A DNA stretch of 64,000 nt from Chondrosia reniformis (GCA_947172415.1 OX359189.1:4354501-4418500), one strand, 5' to 3'. Counted from the stretch's first letter, positions 36,101 to 50,700 are shown. Notes: generated by a model not told the origin, from the letters alone. A program made the numbers and translations.

Positions 36101-38377
36101 TAGTACATGCAACTATTACATTCAGCTAGTACATATAACTAGTATCTACAACTAGTTAATATAACTAGACTTTGTACATACAACTAATACCTACTTAGTA
36201 TCTAGTATTACTAATACTAGAACTTACAACTAGTACATACACCTAGTACATACAACTATTACATACAAATAGTACATACAACTAGTACATACAAGTAGCA
36301 CATTCAACTAGGACATAAAACTAGTTCATATAACTAGTACATAACTAGTACATACAACAACTACATACACCTAGTACATACAACTAGTACATTCAACCAG
36401 TATGTACAACTAGTACAAACAACTAGTATATACAACTAGTTCATACAACTTGCACATACAATTAGTAGTAACAGCTAGTTCATACAATTAGTACTTACAA
36501 TTAGTACCTATGACTAGAACATTCACATATAACTGGTACATATAAATAGTACATACAACTAGTACATCAAACTAGACCTCCAACTAATTCAAATACTGAA
36601 TATAACTAGTACTAGTACATACAACTTGTTCATACAACTAGAAGTACAACTAGTACATACAACTATTACATACAATTAGTACATACAACTAGAACACACT
36701 ACTAGTACATTCTACTAGTACGTATAACAAGTACAAACAAGTAATACATATACTAGTACTTACAACTAATACATACAACTAGCACATACAACTAGTGCGA
36801 AGAATTACTTCATACAAATTGTACCTACAACTAGTACCTATGACTTGAACATACACATATAAATAGTACATACAACTAGGACATTAAACTAGACCTCCAA
36901 CTAGTATTACATATAACTAGTGCCTACTTAGTAACTAGACTAACTAGTGCTCAAACTTACTAGCACTAGTACATACAACTAGTCCACATATACACATATA
37001 TATAACTAGAGCACACAGCCTATATTGGCACATATAATTTGTACTTACTACTAGTAAATATAACTAGTACTAGTACATACAACTAGTACTAGTACATACA
37101 ACTAGTTTATACAACTACAAAATTTAGCTAGTACTAACAACTAGTATATACAACTAGTACATACAACTATTACACACAACTAGTACATTCTACTAGTACG
37201 TATAACAAGTACAAACAAGTAATACATTTAACTAGTACATACAACTAGTACATACAACTAGCACATACAACTAGGCTAACAACTACTTCATACAACTTGT
37301 ACTTACAACTAGTACCTATGATTGGAACATACACATAAAATTAGTACATATAAATAGTACATACAACAAGGACATTAAACTAGAACTCCAACTAGTATTA
37401 CATTTTTCTAGTGCCAACTTAGTAAATAGATTACTAGTACTCAAGCTTACTAGTACTAGTACCTACAACTAGTCCATACACATATATATATAACTAGTAC
37501 ACACAGCCTATATTAGTACATATAATTTGTACCTACAACTAGTAAATATAACTAGTACTAGTACATACAACTAGTTCATAAAATGTATAGAAAATGTAGC
37601 TAGTACAAACACCGAGTACATACAACTAGTACATACAACTTGTACATACAACTAGAACATATTACTAGAACATGCACATAAAACTAGTATGTTCAACTAG
37701 TTCATACATCTAGTAAATATGACTAGTACTAGTATATAAACTAGTACATAAAACTAGTACACACAGGTAGCAATGAGTACACACTACTAGTACATAGAAC
37801 TAGTACAGACGACTTGTACATACAACTAGTAAACACAACTAGTACATACAACTAGTACATATAACTAGTTCATACAACTAGTACACACAACTAGTATACA
37901 CAATTAATGTATACAACCAGTACATTCAACTAGTCCTAACACTAGTTCATATAACTAGTACTAGAAAGTACTTCCAATTAGTACATACAACTAGTTCATA
38001 CAAATAGAACATACAAGTAGTACATTAACCTAGTGCATACAACTAGAAACTAGTACATACAGCTAGTATATAAAACTAGTACATACAACTAGTACATACA
38101 ATTAGTATATACAACTAGTACATACAACTAGTACATACAACTAGTACTTATAACTAGTACATACAACTAGTACATACCACTAGAAAGAACTACATTCAAA
38201 TGGTACATAGAAACAGTACATAAAACTAGTACTTACAACTAGTTCATACAACTTGTACATGCAACTAGTACATATAACTAAAACATACACATATTACTAG
38301 AACATATAAATACTACATATACCTAGAACTTGTACATACAACAAGTACTAAAACTAGTTCATACAGTTAGTTCTTAC
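33181..38377. repeat. 13-bp satellite, block R, second segment
   Basis: ACTAGTACATACA array of subfamily R. The first kilobase repeats after the hairpin elements at 54.6 and 58.8 kb. The last 1.2 kb (about 37140-38377) is closely repeated at 47290-48257. Ends in the 15-bp target duplication of LINE copy 2. Confidence 0.93.
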
Positions 38378-38644
38378 TTTAGAAACAAAAGCCTTAATGG
38401 AGAACCTTGTTACTTCTTGCCTTAGTTTACTATAGCAAGGAGTATCCGGCTTGGACAACCCTCAGTCAGTTATGTTCTCCTTTCTTTGGGTTTTAGCCAG
38501 AAGCCTCGGCTTTGCCTCCTCCGGCAGCAGCAGACAGGTGCACGTTGGGCCAAAGTTGACCGTCATAATAGGAGGGAGTACCTCCATACACAAATCCACC
38601 ACTACTTTCCAGAGGTCGACATGCAAGGACTGGGACAGGACTAC

Positions 38645-41600
38645 TTATCGTCCAGGCCCCAATCCCTCAACAGATAGATGTCGCCTCAATATCCTTACAG
38701 CCAAGCAGAGAACAGTTCTCTGCATCGCTCTCATCACTTCTACTGCACTTTTTGACAGCTTTGGAATTCCACTTAGGTCTTCCAGGAGCATGTCCACTGT
38801 CCCCAAAGCACCAATTATCATCGGGACTACCTTAATTCGGTAGCCCCTAAATTGTTTCCTCATATCAGTCGCAAGCTTCTGGTACTTTTGGAACTTCTCT
38901 TGCCATCTTCCATTAATATTACTGTCAGTAGGAACTGACATCTCAATAATGAAGATGGACTTACATAGCCGATCCTCAACCACTAAGTCCGGCCTTCTTT
39001 CTGTCATTTCATCATCTGTAGGGATACTAGGATCCCACAAGATTTTGACAGCCCTATTCTCATAGACTGGTTTTGCTTCTAGTTTGTACCAGGGCTCTTC
39101 CTGCTTGAATCCATATTCTTTCAACAGTCTCCACAACACTATCAGTATTGCCCGGTCATGTCTCTCTTTGTAGAGAGAAAATCCCTTGGGCTCACACATG
39201 TTTAGTATGTGTTTGACCGTTTCCATAGCCTTGCCACATTCTCTGCACATTAGGAGGCTAGAATTCCTCAGAATCCTATTTTGGTACCACCTAGTGTGCA
39301 GCACATCATCTTGGGCTGCGAGAATCAGAGCCTCAGTTTGAGGTCTGAGTCTCCCCTCAGAAAGCCACACATAAGACTCCCTATTTGTGACTTGTCTGTG
39401 GTATGAGCCCTGGTGAGACTTTTCGGCTAGGTTACTTTTTAACCTTTCAGTCTGAGCCTCCCGGAGCTCACGTGCCACTCTCCTCCATTCTCTTACACTA
39501 TTTTGTGAGGGATCTGTCTTCAGCAACATTTCCGGTTCTAGTTCTATTCCGTGGCTTCTCAGTATCAATCTGGCTTCTTTCAAGACAGTCCTCCTCTACT
39601 TTAGCACTCCAGCCACTTTTGGTGTTTAACCACAACAGCTATGAGTGGATCATTGGCAGTATGGAGGTATCTTGCCAGATTCACAACAGCCCTGTTGTGA
39701 TCGAAAGGAAAACTACAGAGACCTCTACCACCTTGAGAGCGAGGCAAATTCACTCTTTCAATGGCAGAGTTATAGTGATGACACTGGTACTTTCTCATGA
39801 TCTTTCTCACCATTCGGTCCAGTTTTGGAAGCTCACTTTGAGTCCACCTCAAAACTGGGTAAGAGTATCTCAATAGAGAGGCACACAACATGTTAGAGGC
39901 TTCTGCAGCATTCTTACCATTGAGGTGAGAGCCCCACACTTTGTGGAGTCTCCTCCTCAATTCATTGATCAAGCAAGCTTTGACCTTGCTGTCATCTACC
40001 TCAAACAGTTGTTCTAGCCCTAGGTACTTATAGGTAGTACCTTTTTCAAGGCTCCTTATGGATTCTTCACTGCGTTCAGGGTTGTCTGGGCCAGCCAGAA
40101 CTTTTCCCTTTTGCATGTGAGCTGTTCCACACTTTCTCACTCCAAACCTCATGCCAATGGCATTTGAGGTTTTCTCCACACATACCATGGCTTCCCTGAG
40201 TTTATCAGGCCCTCCAGCATATATCTTAAGGTCATCCATGTACAGCAACTGTGACATGGTGTTCCTTTCCCCATTATGCCAGAGGGTATATCCCTTGGTT
40301 CTGTTAAGAACTTGGGATATGGGAGCTATGGCCAGACAAAAGAGGAGTGGCGATAAGGAGCCTCCTTGGAAGAGTCCCTTGTTATATTTAACAGGGGTGC
40401 TCCTAACCACCTTCCCCGCTCTCCTTTCCCCTTTGGCATGTGAGCTGTTCCATACTTTCTCACTCCAAACCTCATGCCAATGGCATTTGAGGTTTTCTCC
40501 ACACATTCCATGGCTTCCCTGATCTATCAGGCCCTCCAGCATATATCTTATGGTCATCCATGTACAACAAGTGTGACATGGTGTTCCTTTCCCCATTATG
40601 CCAGAGGGTATATCCCTTGGTTCTGTTAACAACTTGGGATATGGGAGCTATGGCCAGACAAAAGAGGAGTGGCGATAAGGAGCCTCCTTGGAAGAGTCCC
40701 CTGTTATATTTAACAGGGGTGCTCCTAACCACCTTCCCAGCTGTCCTCAACTCAAGCACAGGAGCCCAGTGTTTGGAGAAGAGCTCTATAGACCTCCGGA
40801 TCCAACCTGGGCACTTGATGGTTTTTAGCACCTTCATCACCCACTTGTGAGGGACTCTGTCATATGCCTTCTCATAATCGATCCATGCCACACTAAGTGG
40901 CTTGCCCATAATTTTGGCATCTAGACCGATTGATTGATCCAGCATTAGACAGTCCACACAGCCCCACCTCCCTTTTCTCATGGCTCATTGAGCCATTGGT
41001 AAAAGATCATTAGTGTAGGTGTAAGTGAGTAATTCTGATGCAATGTGTGCTGTGACAGCCTTGTACATTGTGTTGAGACACGCAATAGGTCGGTGGTTGG
41101 CCGCACTTTTTGGGTCACCCTTTTTGGGGATGAGTAGAGTGCGACCCCTTGTAAGCCAGTCTGGGACTGAGAGATCTCCGCTCACCACCCTCCGTAGTAC
41201 ATTTGCCAAGGCAGACTGTGCAGAGGGGAGTGCTTTCCACCAAAAAGTGTGGACGCCATCCGGCCCAGGGGCTGACCAGCTTTTTGCCTTTTTCAAGGCT
41301 TTCCTCAGTTTGGTCTCATCAATGCTATCGGGACCTTCAGAGGAGGTTCTACCCACACTCTTTTTGGTTTCCTTTAGCCATTCGTTCGCCCCTGGGTCGT
41401 CTTTGTTGACCTTACCAACAGTACCTACAATCTTTGTCCAAAAGTCTCTTACTACCTCAATTGAGGGAGCTTCATTGGAGGTTGGAACATTGCCATTCAT
41501 CCGGAACTTCCTTTGGGTATTCCAAAGGTGGTTTTGTTCCTGGAATTTCCTGCGTTCAGCCGATCTTCGCTCTTGTAGGGTCCAGACCCTGAGTTTCCCC

Positions 41601-42889
41601 AGTGTCTGTTCCCGAGCTCTGATCAGCACCTTCAGGTTTAATGAATGGAACTCTCTCCTAAGCTTTCTTCGGAGTACTTTCTGGCGTTTGGTCATAGGAT
41701 TATTATTCTATTGACGCGCTATTTCCACATCCAACCAGGCAAGCAGTCTTCTAAACCTAAGGCCTTTGGCCTTCCTGTCACTTACGTGACCTTCCTGTCT
41801 CTTACTTCCCTTCTGATTATCTGATTTCCTTCCCTGGTTGCATGGCTGCGATTCGTAGGTTGTTTTTCCCCTCACAGCCATAGCAACAGAGTAGACTAGG
41901 CAGTTCAGGTGCCAGGCCGACCTAGGGCCTTCCTGCCACTCTTTCTCCACCCAATCATTGGCCTCCTGAAGCAGTACCGTATCAACATGGTTGAACCGCA
42001 CCGCCCCGCAGGGTTTTCTACCAGAGAAATCTCCAGGTTTCTTTCGGAGACAGGCATCTTTTCCTTTGCCTAAAAGTTGCATCAGATGATCATTGCCACT
42101 TGTCCTGGGACTGGGATGATCATGTGTAGGAGTTTCAACAGGGGCTGCAGGCAGCTCACCATTTTGTTCAGTCACAGCCTGAACTTGGTGAAGCTCCCCC
42201 TGCCCCTTGGCTCCCACACCTTCCTCCACAGTCTCAGTTAGGGTGGCTAAACCACAAGAGTCAGGTTCCACAAGGTTTAGTCTCGAGAGACCTTGACCTC
42301 TTCGGATTCTACTAATTCTCGTAGTTAGCGCTACCTTTGTGGTTTTATGGTCTGGCATTTTAGCATTCCAAGCCTGGTACAACCGCTCGGCATACCCCTT
42401 TTCCATGGGCTTACTTTCTTGGTAGAGCTCCATGAGGATATTATCCCTCTGAAGGTTCCAGATCACCCCTTGGATCCTTCTCCTTCTAGAGGCACCTTGC
42501 GGTGCATCATTAACCAAATCTAAATCTCGGCTACCCGTTACTTGCAGTACTCTGTCTCCCACCAAGTTCCTTTTGGCTTGGAAGGCAAGGGTTCGACCGG
42601 TCTGAGGCAAATGTGGGTACTTGCTCAGCCATTCCCGCTCTAAACGCTTCTGATAGCCACCTCTTTTGGGTTCAGATCGCTCATAGCAATCAATTAGTGC
42701 CCTAACCATTTCCTCGGTACAGAGGGCTGGTTGGCCCGTCATGGGGACCGAAGAAAGGCTATTACATTCAGGTACATCTACCTTTGAGGCACCAGTGGAA
42801 TCACCTATTCTGGTTGACCCAGGGTTTTCTTCACCACTGGTGCACCTAGGCCACAGCCTGTCTTGAAAATTGTCATTCTCATGGCGCAA
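38645..42889 (-). pseudogene. LINE ORF, copy 2: N-terminal repeats, RT, REL endonuclease, inactivated
   Basis: The best preserved N-terminus in the window. First in-frame ATG is 42740-42742. The frame is open upstream to 42889 without an ATG. Two similar segments of about 50 residues (42566-42718 and 42299-42454) share L..xY..S.P...GY..RL...W..K.P. Then come a WHLNCLVYSVAMAV segment, RT, the CCHC knuckle and the PD-(D/E)XK endonuclease. Lesions: TAG at 41708-41710 (Gln codon in copy 3), TGA at 40985-40987 (an Arg CGA codon in copy 1, a CpG transition), the 320-bp duplication that breaks the RT frame, and a 1-bp loss creating a stop at 39601-39603. Dead copy. Confidence 0.88.
40092..40745 (-). 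repeat. Internal duplication in LINE copy 2 (two diverged RT segments in tandem)
   Basis: Segment A (to about 40420) and segment B (about 40430-40745) cover the same RT region including YMDD. They are not identical: A carries copy 3-like variants (TTTATCAGGCC, CTTAAGGTC), B carries copy 1-like variants (GATCTATCAGG, CTTATGGTC, CATACTTTCTC). The join reads CCCCGCT then CTCCTTTCCCCTTTGG. Confidence 0.8.
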
Positions 42890-43058
42890 CGTAACCCAGT
42901 GAAGCTGCCAGACGGGGGGTTAGCCCATGCTGACAGGGAGGCTGATTTAGCCACAGGATGCCACATGAGGGGCTAAGCACCCTGCTCCGTCGGGGGGTTG
43001 AACTGGACAATACCCATCCTCTTGTCAGCTCGGAACCACAGCCTCCAATTCCCACGAC
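42890..43058 (-). other. 5' untranslated region of LINE copy 2
   Basis: About 170 bp, starts (minus strand) GTCGTGGGAATTGG. Contains two C-run motifs (AACCCCCCGAC and AACCCCCCGTC) and a hairpin CTGACAA...TTGTCCAG. Copy 3 has a nearly identical 5' end. It may hold a self-cleaving HDV-like fold, as in R2-type elements, but I could not complete such a fold. Confidence 0.6.
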
Positions 43059-44009
43059 TACAGTTAGTTCTTACAACCTTTATGTAGAACTAGTATATAC
43101 AATAGTACATAACTAGTATATATAACTAGTACATATAACTAGCATATATAACTAGTTCATACAACTAGTACATACAACTAGCATAGACAACTAGAAAATA
43201 AAACTAGAACTAGTACATAAAACTGGTACATACAACTAGTACATTAAACGAGTATATACAAATAGTACTTACATTTACTTCATACAAATTGTACATAACA
43301 CTAGTACATATAACTAGAACTACAACTAGTACATAGAACTAGTACATAGAAGGACTACATAAAACTGATACATACAACTAGAACATGCAACTAGTACATA
43401 ATAATTAGTAAAATAGTGCATATAACTAGAACATAGGACTTTCGACTAGTACTTACAACTAGCAAACATAACTTGTATATACTACTTGCACATACAAAAA
43501 GTACATACAATTAGTACCTACAATTAGTATATATAACCAGTACTATATAGAACATAAAACTACAAAATACAACTGGTATATACAACTAGTAACGAGTACG
43601 TACAAATAGTACATAGAACTAGTACATACAACTTGTACATACAATTAGTACGTACATCGATTACGTACAATTTGTACTAGGACTATATCATATAACTAGT
43701 ATATAGAACTCAAACATAGAACTAGTATATTCAAATAGTATCTACAATTAGTAAATTTAACTAGTACTAGTATATAAACTAATACATTGAACTAGTACAT
43801 ACACCTAGCAACGAGTACATACAACTATATAATACCTACAACTGGTTCATACAACTAGTAACAAGTACATACAACTAGTAATTAGTAAATACAAGTACCA
43901 AGGAGTACATACAATTAGTACCTAAAACTAGTAAATATAACTAGTTCTAGTACAAACAACTGGTAAAGTACATATAATTAGTACATACAACTAATACATA
44001 TAACTAGTA
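43059..44009. repeat. 13-bp satellite, block R, third segment
   Basis: Begins with the right-hand target duplication of LINE copy 2 (43060-43074). The rest parallels 48258-49280 and 27240-27826 closely. No gene. Confidence 0.92.
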
Positions 44010-44756
44010 CAATGGAACCTGAGTAAGCGGTCACCTTATTAAAGCGGTCACCTCCCTTTTCCGGTCGCCAATGTATACTCCCAAACAATCCGCTATATTG
44101 AAGTATACATCGAGACCTTGTTAATGAGGTCACCTGCATAATGCACATAGCGGTCGCCTTTCCGTGGCCCCGAAGGGATATCTCTACTCTGTAATGCGGC
44201 CATACAGATTTGAAAGTAAGTTAATGACAACAATTTATCAATAAAATGTTCTAAAGAGTCTCCTTTACTCCTTCAGTGACTCTTGCAGCTTTCTTTTTAA
44301 AGTTCTGATTTAACGAAATTTCGGTTGTAACGAAATGTTTAGAAAAAACGGTTTTAAACAACATAAAACCTTCGGTTTATAACGAAATTTTAGAGTCGAA
44401 TCTTGGAAAAATTCGTTTATAACAAATTAAGCTTTCCTGGTCTGGTGTTTTGATCCTAGACGTGTTAAGGTTTTGTGAATGAAGTGTATACGCATAGCAA
44501 GTACGAACATTATAATGAATTCGATGTTATTTAGGCGGTCAAGTAATAACTGATACCTTAACACCTTAAGTATACAGTATTTTTTGTTCTAGCCGCCGAA
44601 GTTGATTTTAAGATGCGTGTCCGAAAACGTATCTTTGTATAACAATCATGTTTTTTGTCAATGAATATTAATGAGCACCTTGTTAATACAGCCACCTGTG
44701 TATTACAGCCAGCAAGTTTGTCTCCCTTGGGTGACCGCATTAGTCAGGTTCCACTG
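44010..44756. mobile_element. Non-autonomous pogo/Tigger-like MITE, copy 2 (747 bp)
   Basis: Full-length homologue of 5532-6265. Left end is CAATGGAACCTGAG (G to A at the third base), right end is the inverse of CAGTGGAACCTGAC. TA flanks both sides (44008-44009 and 44757-44758). Internal parts include an ACGAAATTTCGGT... stretch. No transposase. A 60-residue minus ORF inside is not conserved in copy 1 and is not called. The right terminal repeat here is closer to its left partner than in copy 1. Confidence 0.87.
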
Positions 44757-47700
44757 TACATACAACAATTACCCACAACTTCTCCATACATCTAATACAT
44801 AAAATTAAATCATACAACCAGTACGTACAACTAGTATTAAGCACATACAACTAGTACTTCTCTAGTACATAGTATAACTAGTATTAGAACCTACAACTAG
44901 AACATACAAAAAGTACATACAACTAGTATATACAACCAATAGGCACAACTAGCACTAATAACTGGTCCACACAACTACTCCATATAACTATTACATGTAA
45001 ATAGTACATACATCTAGTGCATACAACTAGTACATACAACTTGTAAATACAATGGATTCATATCTAGTGTATACAACTAGTACATACTGCTAGTGCATAC
45101 AACTAGTACATATAACTAGTACATACAACTAGTACATAAAGCTAGTTTCTAGTACATACAACTAGTACCTTCCTAGTACCTAGTATAACAAGTACAAGAA
45201 TCTACAACAAGTACATAAAACTAGTACATACAACTAGAACATACAACTAGAACATAGCTAGTACGTACAACTAGTATATACATACAACTGGAACACAAAA
45301 CTAGTTCATACAATTTGTACATAGAACTACTACATACAACTACCACATACAACTAGTACCTACAACTAGTAAATATAGCTAGTACTAGCCAATACGACTA
45401 GTGAATACAACTAGTACTTGCAACTAGTACATATAACTAGTACACACACCTACTAAATATAACTAATACATAAAAATTTCACTAGTACATATAAATAGTA
45501 TATACGCATATTACATATAAGTAGTACATAAAACTAGTGCTTACAACTAGAAACTAGTAAATACAACTAGTACATACAACTAGACCATACAACTACTACA
45601 TATAACTAGTACATACATGTAGTACACACAACTAGTACATACATGTAGTGCACACAACTACTACATACAACTAGTACATATAACTAATTCATACAACTAA
45701 TAATTAAAACATATTACTTGTACATACACCTAGTAAAAACAACTAGTACATACAACCTGTACATAAAACTGGTTAATTTCTAGTGCATACAACAAGTACA
45801 TAAAACTAGTTTCTAGGACACACAACTAGTACATACAACTAGTACATAAACTAATAAATACAACTAGTACATAAAACTAGTAAGTATAGCTAGTGCTAGT
45901 GCATAGAACTAGTGTATACAATTAGTTCATATAATTCGTACATACAACTAGTACATGTAACTAGTACATAAAACTAGTACACATAACTGGTACACATACA
46001 TATAACCAGTAACTAGTACATACACATATAACTGGTACTTATAAATAGTACATACACATAGTACATACGAATAGTACATAAGAATATTACATATAACTAG
46101 AAACTAGTACATACAAGTATTTCATAGAATCGGTACATAATACTAGAACGTACAACTTTTATATACAACTAGTAGATAGCTACTACATACAACTCTTATA
46201 TACGTACAACTAATACATACAACTCGTGCATAACTAGTACATATAACTAGTACATACAACTAGTATCTAGTACAAACAACTAGTGCCTACCTAGGTCCTA
46301 GTATAACTAGTATTTGAACCTATATTTAGAACATACAACTCATACATACAACTAGTACATACAAATATAACCTAAATCTAGTACATATAAATAGTACTTG
46401 CATATAGTATATACAACTAGTACATGCAATTGGTACATGCAACCAATAAATACAACTAGTACAAATACCACATACACCTAATTCATACAATTAGTACATA
46501 CAAGTACCACATAAAACTAGTATATATAACTAACACCTACAACGAGTAAATATAACTAGTAATAGTACATACAACTAGTACATATAACTAGTAAATAAAA
46601 CTAGTTCATATATCTAGTACATACAAATATAACGAGTTCATATGAGTAGTTCATAAAACAGTACATACAACTAGTACTTATAAATAGTATATACAGCTAA
46701 TACATACAACAATTTCATTCAACTAGTACATATAACTACTACATACAATTGGTACATATAAATAGTACAAACAACTAGTACATACAACTAGTATCTCGTA
46801 CATACAACTAGTACCTACCTAGTAACTAGTATAACTAGTACTGGAACCTACAACTAGTATATACAACTAGTACATACATCAAGTACATACAATTAGTACA
46901 CATAAATAGTACACACAACTAGTACATACAACTAGTGCATACAACTGGTATATATAAATAATAAATACAACTTATACAGAGCTAGTACAAACAACTAGTG
47001 TACATACAACTAGTAAATATAACTAGTGCTAGTGCATAGAACTAGTGTATACAACTAGTTCATAAAATTAGTACATACAACTAGCACATGCAACTAGTAC
47101 ATACAACTAGTACATACAACTAGTACATATAACTAGTACATACACATATAACTGGTACTTATAAATAGTACATAGTTCTTACCTAGTATAACTTGTACTG
47201 GAACCTGCAACTAGTACATACAATTAGTCACTTGTACATAAAACTAGTCCCTACAACTATAACATAAAACTAGTACATACAACTAGTACACACTACTAGT
47301 ACATTCTACTAGTACGTATAACAAGTACAAACAAGTAATACATTTAACTAGTACATACAACTAGTACACACAACTAGCACATACAACTAGTGCGAACAAC
47401 TACTTCATACAACTTGTACCCACAACTAGTACCTATGATGGGAACATACACATAAAATTAGTACATATAAATAGTACATACAACTAGGACATTAAACTAG
47501 AACTCCAACTAGTATTACATTTTTCTAGTGCCAACTTAGTAAATAGATTACTAGTACTCAAGCTTACTAGTACTAGTACCTACAACTAGTCCATACACAT
47601 ATATATATATAACTAGTACACACAGCCTATATTAGTACATATAATTTGTACCTACAACTAGTAAATATAACTAGTACTAGTACATACAACTAGTTCATAA

Positions 47701-50700
47701 AATGTATAGAAAATGTAGCTAGTCCAAACACCGAGTACATACAACTAGTACATACAAATTGTACATGCAACAAGAACATATAACTAGAACATGCACATAT
47801 AACTAGTACATACAACTAGTACATACATCTAGCAAATATAACCAGTACTAGTATATAAAACTGGTACATTGAACTAGGACACACAGGTAGCAATGAGTAC
47901 ACACTACTAGTACATAGAACTAGTACAGACGACTTGTACATACAACTAGTAAACACAACTAGTACATACAACTAGTACATATAACTAGTTCATACAACTA
48001 GTACACACAACTAGTATACACAATTAATGTATACAACCAGTACATTCAACTAGTCCTAACACTAGTTCATATAACTAGTACTAGAAAGTACTTCCAATTA
48101 GTACATACAACTAGTTCATACAAATAGAACATACAAGTAGTACATTAACCTAGTGCATACAACTAGAAACTAGTACATACAACTTGCACATAGAAACAGT
48201 ACATAAAACTAGTACTTACAACTAGTACTAAAACTAGTTCATACAGTTAGTTCTTACAACCTTTATGTAGAACTAGTACATACAATAGTACATAACTAGT
48301 ATTTATAACTAGTGCATATAACTAGTATATATAACTAGTTCATACAACTAGTACATATAACTAGCACATACAACTAGAAAATAAAACTAGAGCTAGTACA
48401 TAAAACCAGTACATACAACTAGTACTAACAACCAGTAACGAATACATACAACTAGTACATTAAACTAGTATATACAAATAGTACTTACATCTACTTTATA
48501 CAAATTGTACATAACACTAGTACATATGACTAGAACATAAAAATTTTACTAGTGCATATAAATAGTAAGTACAACCAGTACACACAACTAGTACATACAA
48601 CTAGTACATATAACTAGAACTACAACTAGTACATAGAATTAGAACATAGAAGGACTACATAAACCTGATATATACAACTAGTCCCTGCAACTAGTACATA
48701 ATAATTAGTACATAAAAATAGTGCATATAAGTAGAACATAGGACTTTCAACTAATACTTAAAACTAGCAAACATAACTTGTATATACTACTTGCACATAC
48801 AAAGAGTACATACAATTAGTACCTACAATTAGTATATATAACCAGTACTATATAGAACATAAAACTACAACGTACAACTGGTACATACAACTAGTAATGA
48901 GTACGTACAAATAGTACATAGAACTAGTACATACAACTTGTACATACAATTAGTACGTACATCGATTACGTACAATTTGTACTAGGACTATATCATACAA
49001 CTAGTATATACAACTCAAACAAAAAACTAGTATATTCAAATAGTATCTGCAATTAGTAAATTTAACTAGTACTAGTACATAAACTAATACATTGCACTAG
49101 TACATACACGTAGCAACGAGTACATACAACTATATAATACCTACAACTGGTTCATACAACTAGTAACAAGTACATACAACTAGTAATTAGTAAATACAAG
49201 TAGCAACGAGTACATACAATTAGTACCTAAAACTAGTAAATATAATTAGTTCTAGTACAAACAACTGGTAAAGTATATACAATTAGTACATACAACTTGT
49301 ACATACAACTGATTCATATCTAGTGCATACAACTAGTACATACAGCTAGTGGATACAACTAGTACATATAAATAGTTCAAAAACATATAACTAGTACATG
49401 CAAATTGTAAATACAACTCAACTACTATATACAACTAGTACATACAACTATAGTTCATAAAACTAGTACATACAACCAGTACATAAAACTAGTTTCTAGT
49501 ACATACAACTAGTACCTTCTTGTACCTAGTATAACAAGTACAAGAATCTACAACAAATACAAAAAACCTAGTACATACAACTAGAACATACAACTAGTAC
49601 ATAGCCAGTACATACAACTAGTATATACATACAACTAGAACACAAAACTAGTTCACACAACTAGTACCTACAACTAGTAAATATAGCTAGTACTAGTCCA
49701 TACAACTAGTGAATACAACTAGTACTTGCAACTAGTACATATAACTAGTGCACGCCGACTACATGTAACTAATACATAAAAATTTAACTAGTACATTTAA
49801 ATAGTACATACGCATAGTACATATAAGTAGTACATAAAACTAGTGCTTACAACTACAAACTAGTAAATACAACTAGTACATACAACTAGACCATACAACT
49901 ACTACATATAACTAGTACATACATGTAGTACACACAACTAGTACATGCAACTAATACATACAACTAATACATACAACTAGTACATATAACTAGTTCACAC
50001 AACTGCTACATATAGCCGGTACATATAAATAGTACATACATCTAGTACATACAACTAGTACATACAACTAGTACATAGAACTAATAAATACAACCAGTAC
50101 ATAAAACTAGTACAGAGCAAGTACAAACAACTAGTGCATACAACCAGTACATACAATAGTACACACAACTACCACATACAACTAGTACATACAACTAGCT
50201 CCTACAACTAGTAAATATAACTAAATAGTAATTGTACTTACATCTAGTACGTGCAATTAGCATAAACAACCAGTATATACATACAGCTAGTACATACACA
50301 TATATTTAGTGAATATAAATAGTAAGTACAACTAGTACGTATAACTAGTACACACAACTACTACATATATCTAGTACATAAAACTAGTACATGCATCTAG
50401 TACATACAAATATAACGAGTTCATATAAGTAGTTCATACAACCAGTACATACAACTAGTACTTATAAATAGTATATACAATTAGTACATACAACAATTAC
50501 ACTCAACTAGTACATATAACTACTACATATCAATAGTACTTATACACATAACTAGTACATAACAATAGTACATATATACAACAAGTACAAAATTAGTTCC
50601 TTCCTAATACCTAGTATAACTTGTACTGGAACCTACAACTAGTGCAAACAACAAGTACATACAACTAGTACATACAATAAGTCACTAATACATACAACTA

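Larger units (their letters stand above)
38378..43058 (-). mobile_element. R4/Dong-like REL LINE, copy 2 (full length, with internal duplication)
   Basis: About 4.68 kb on the minus strand from its 5' end at 43058 to TTTAGAAAC (plus) at 38378. It is bounded by a 15-bp duplication ACAGTTAGTTCTTAC at 38363-38377 and 43060-43074 (16 bp if the preceding T is counted). The 3' UTR hairpin at 38416-38439 has one mismatch. It is about 320 bp longer than copy 3 because of a duplication in the RT region (second copy about 40430-40745). No poly-A tail: the 3' end is ...GTTTCTAAA. Confidence 0.92.

Noticed and set aside
37000..37030. ATATATA tracts as promoters or origins
   Set aside because: Short AT runs of this kind occur throughout the satellite and nothing downstream is coding.
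44558..44740. 60-residue ORF inside MITE 2
   Set aside because: Not preserved in MITE 1 and unlike any transposase.
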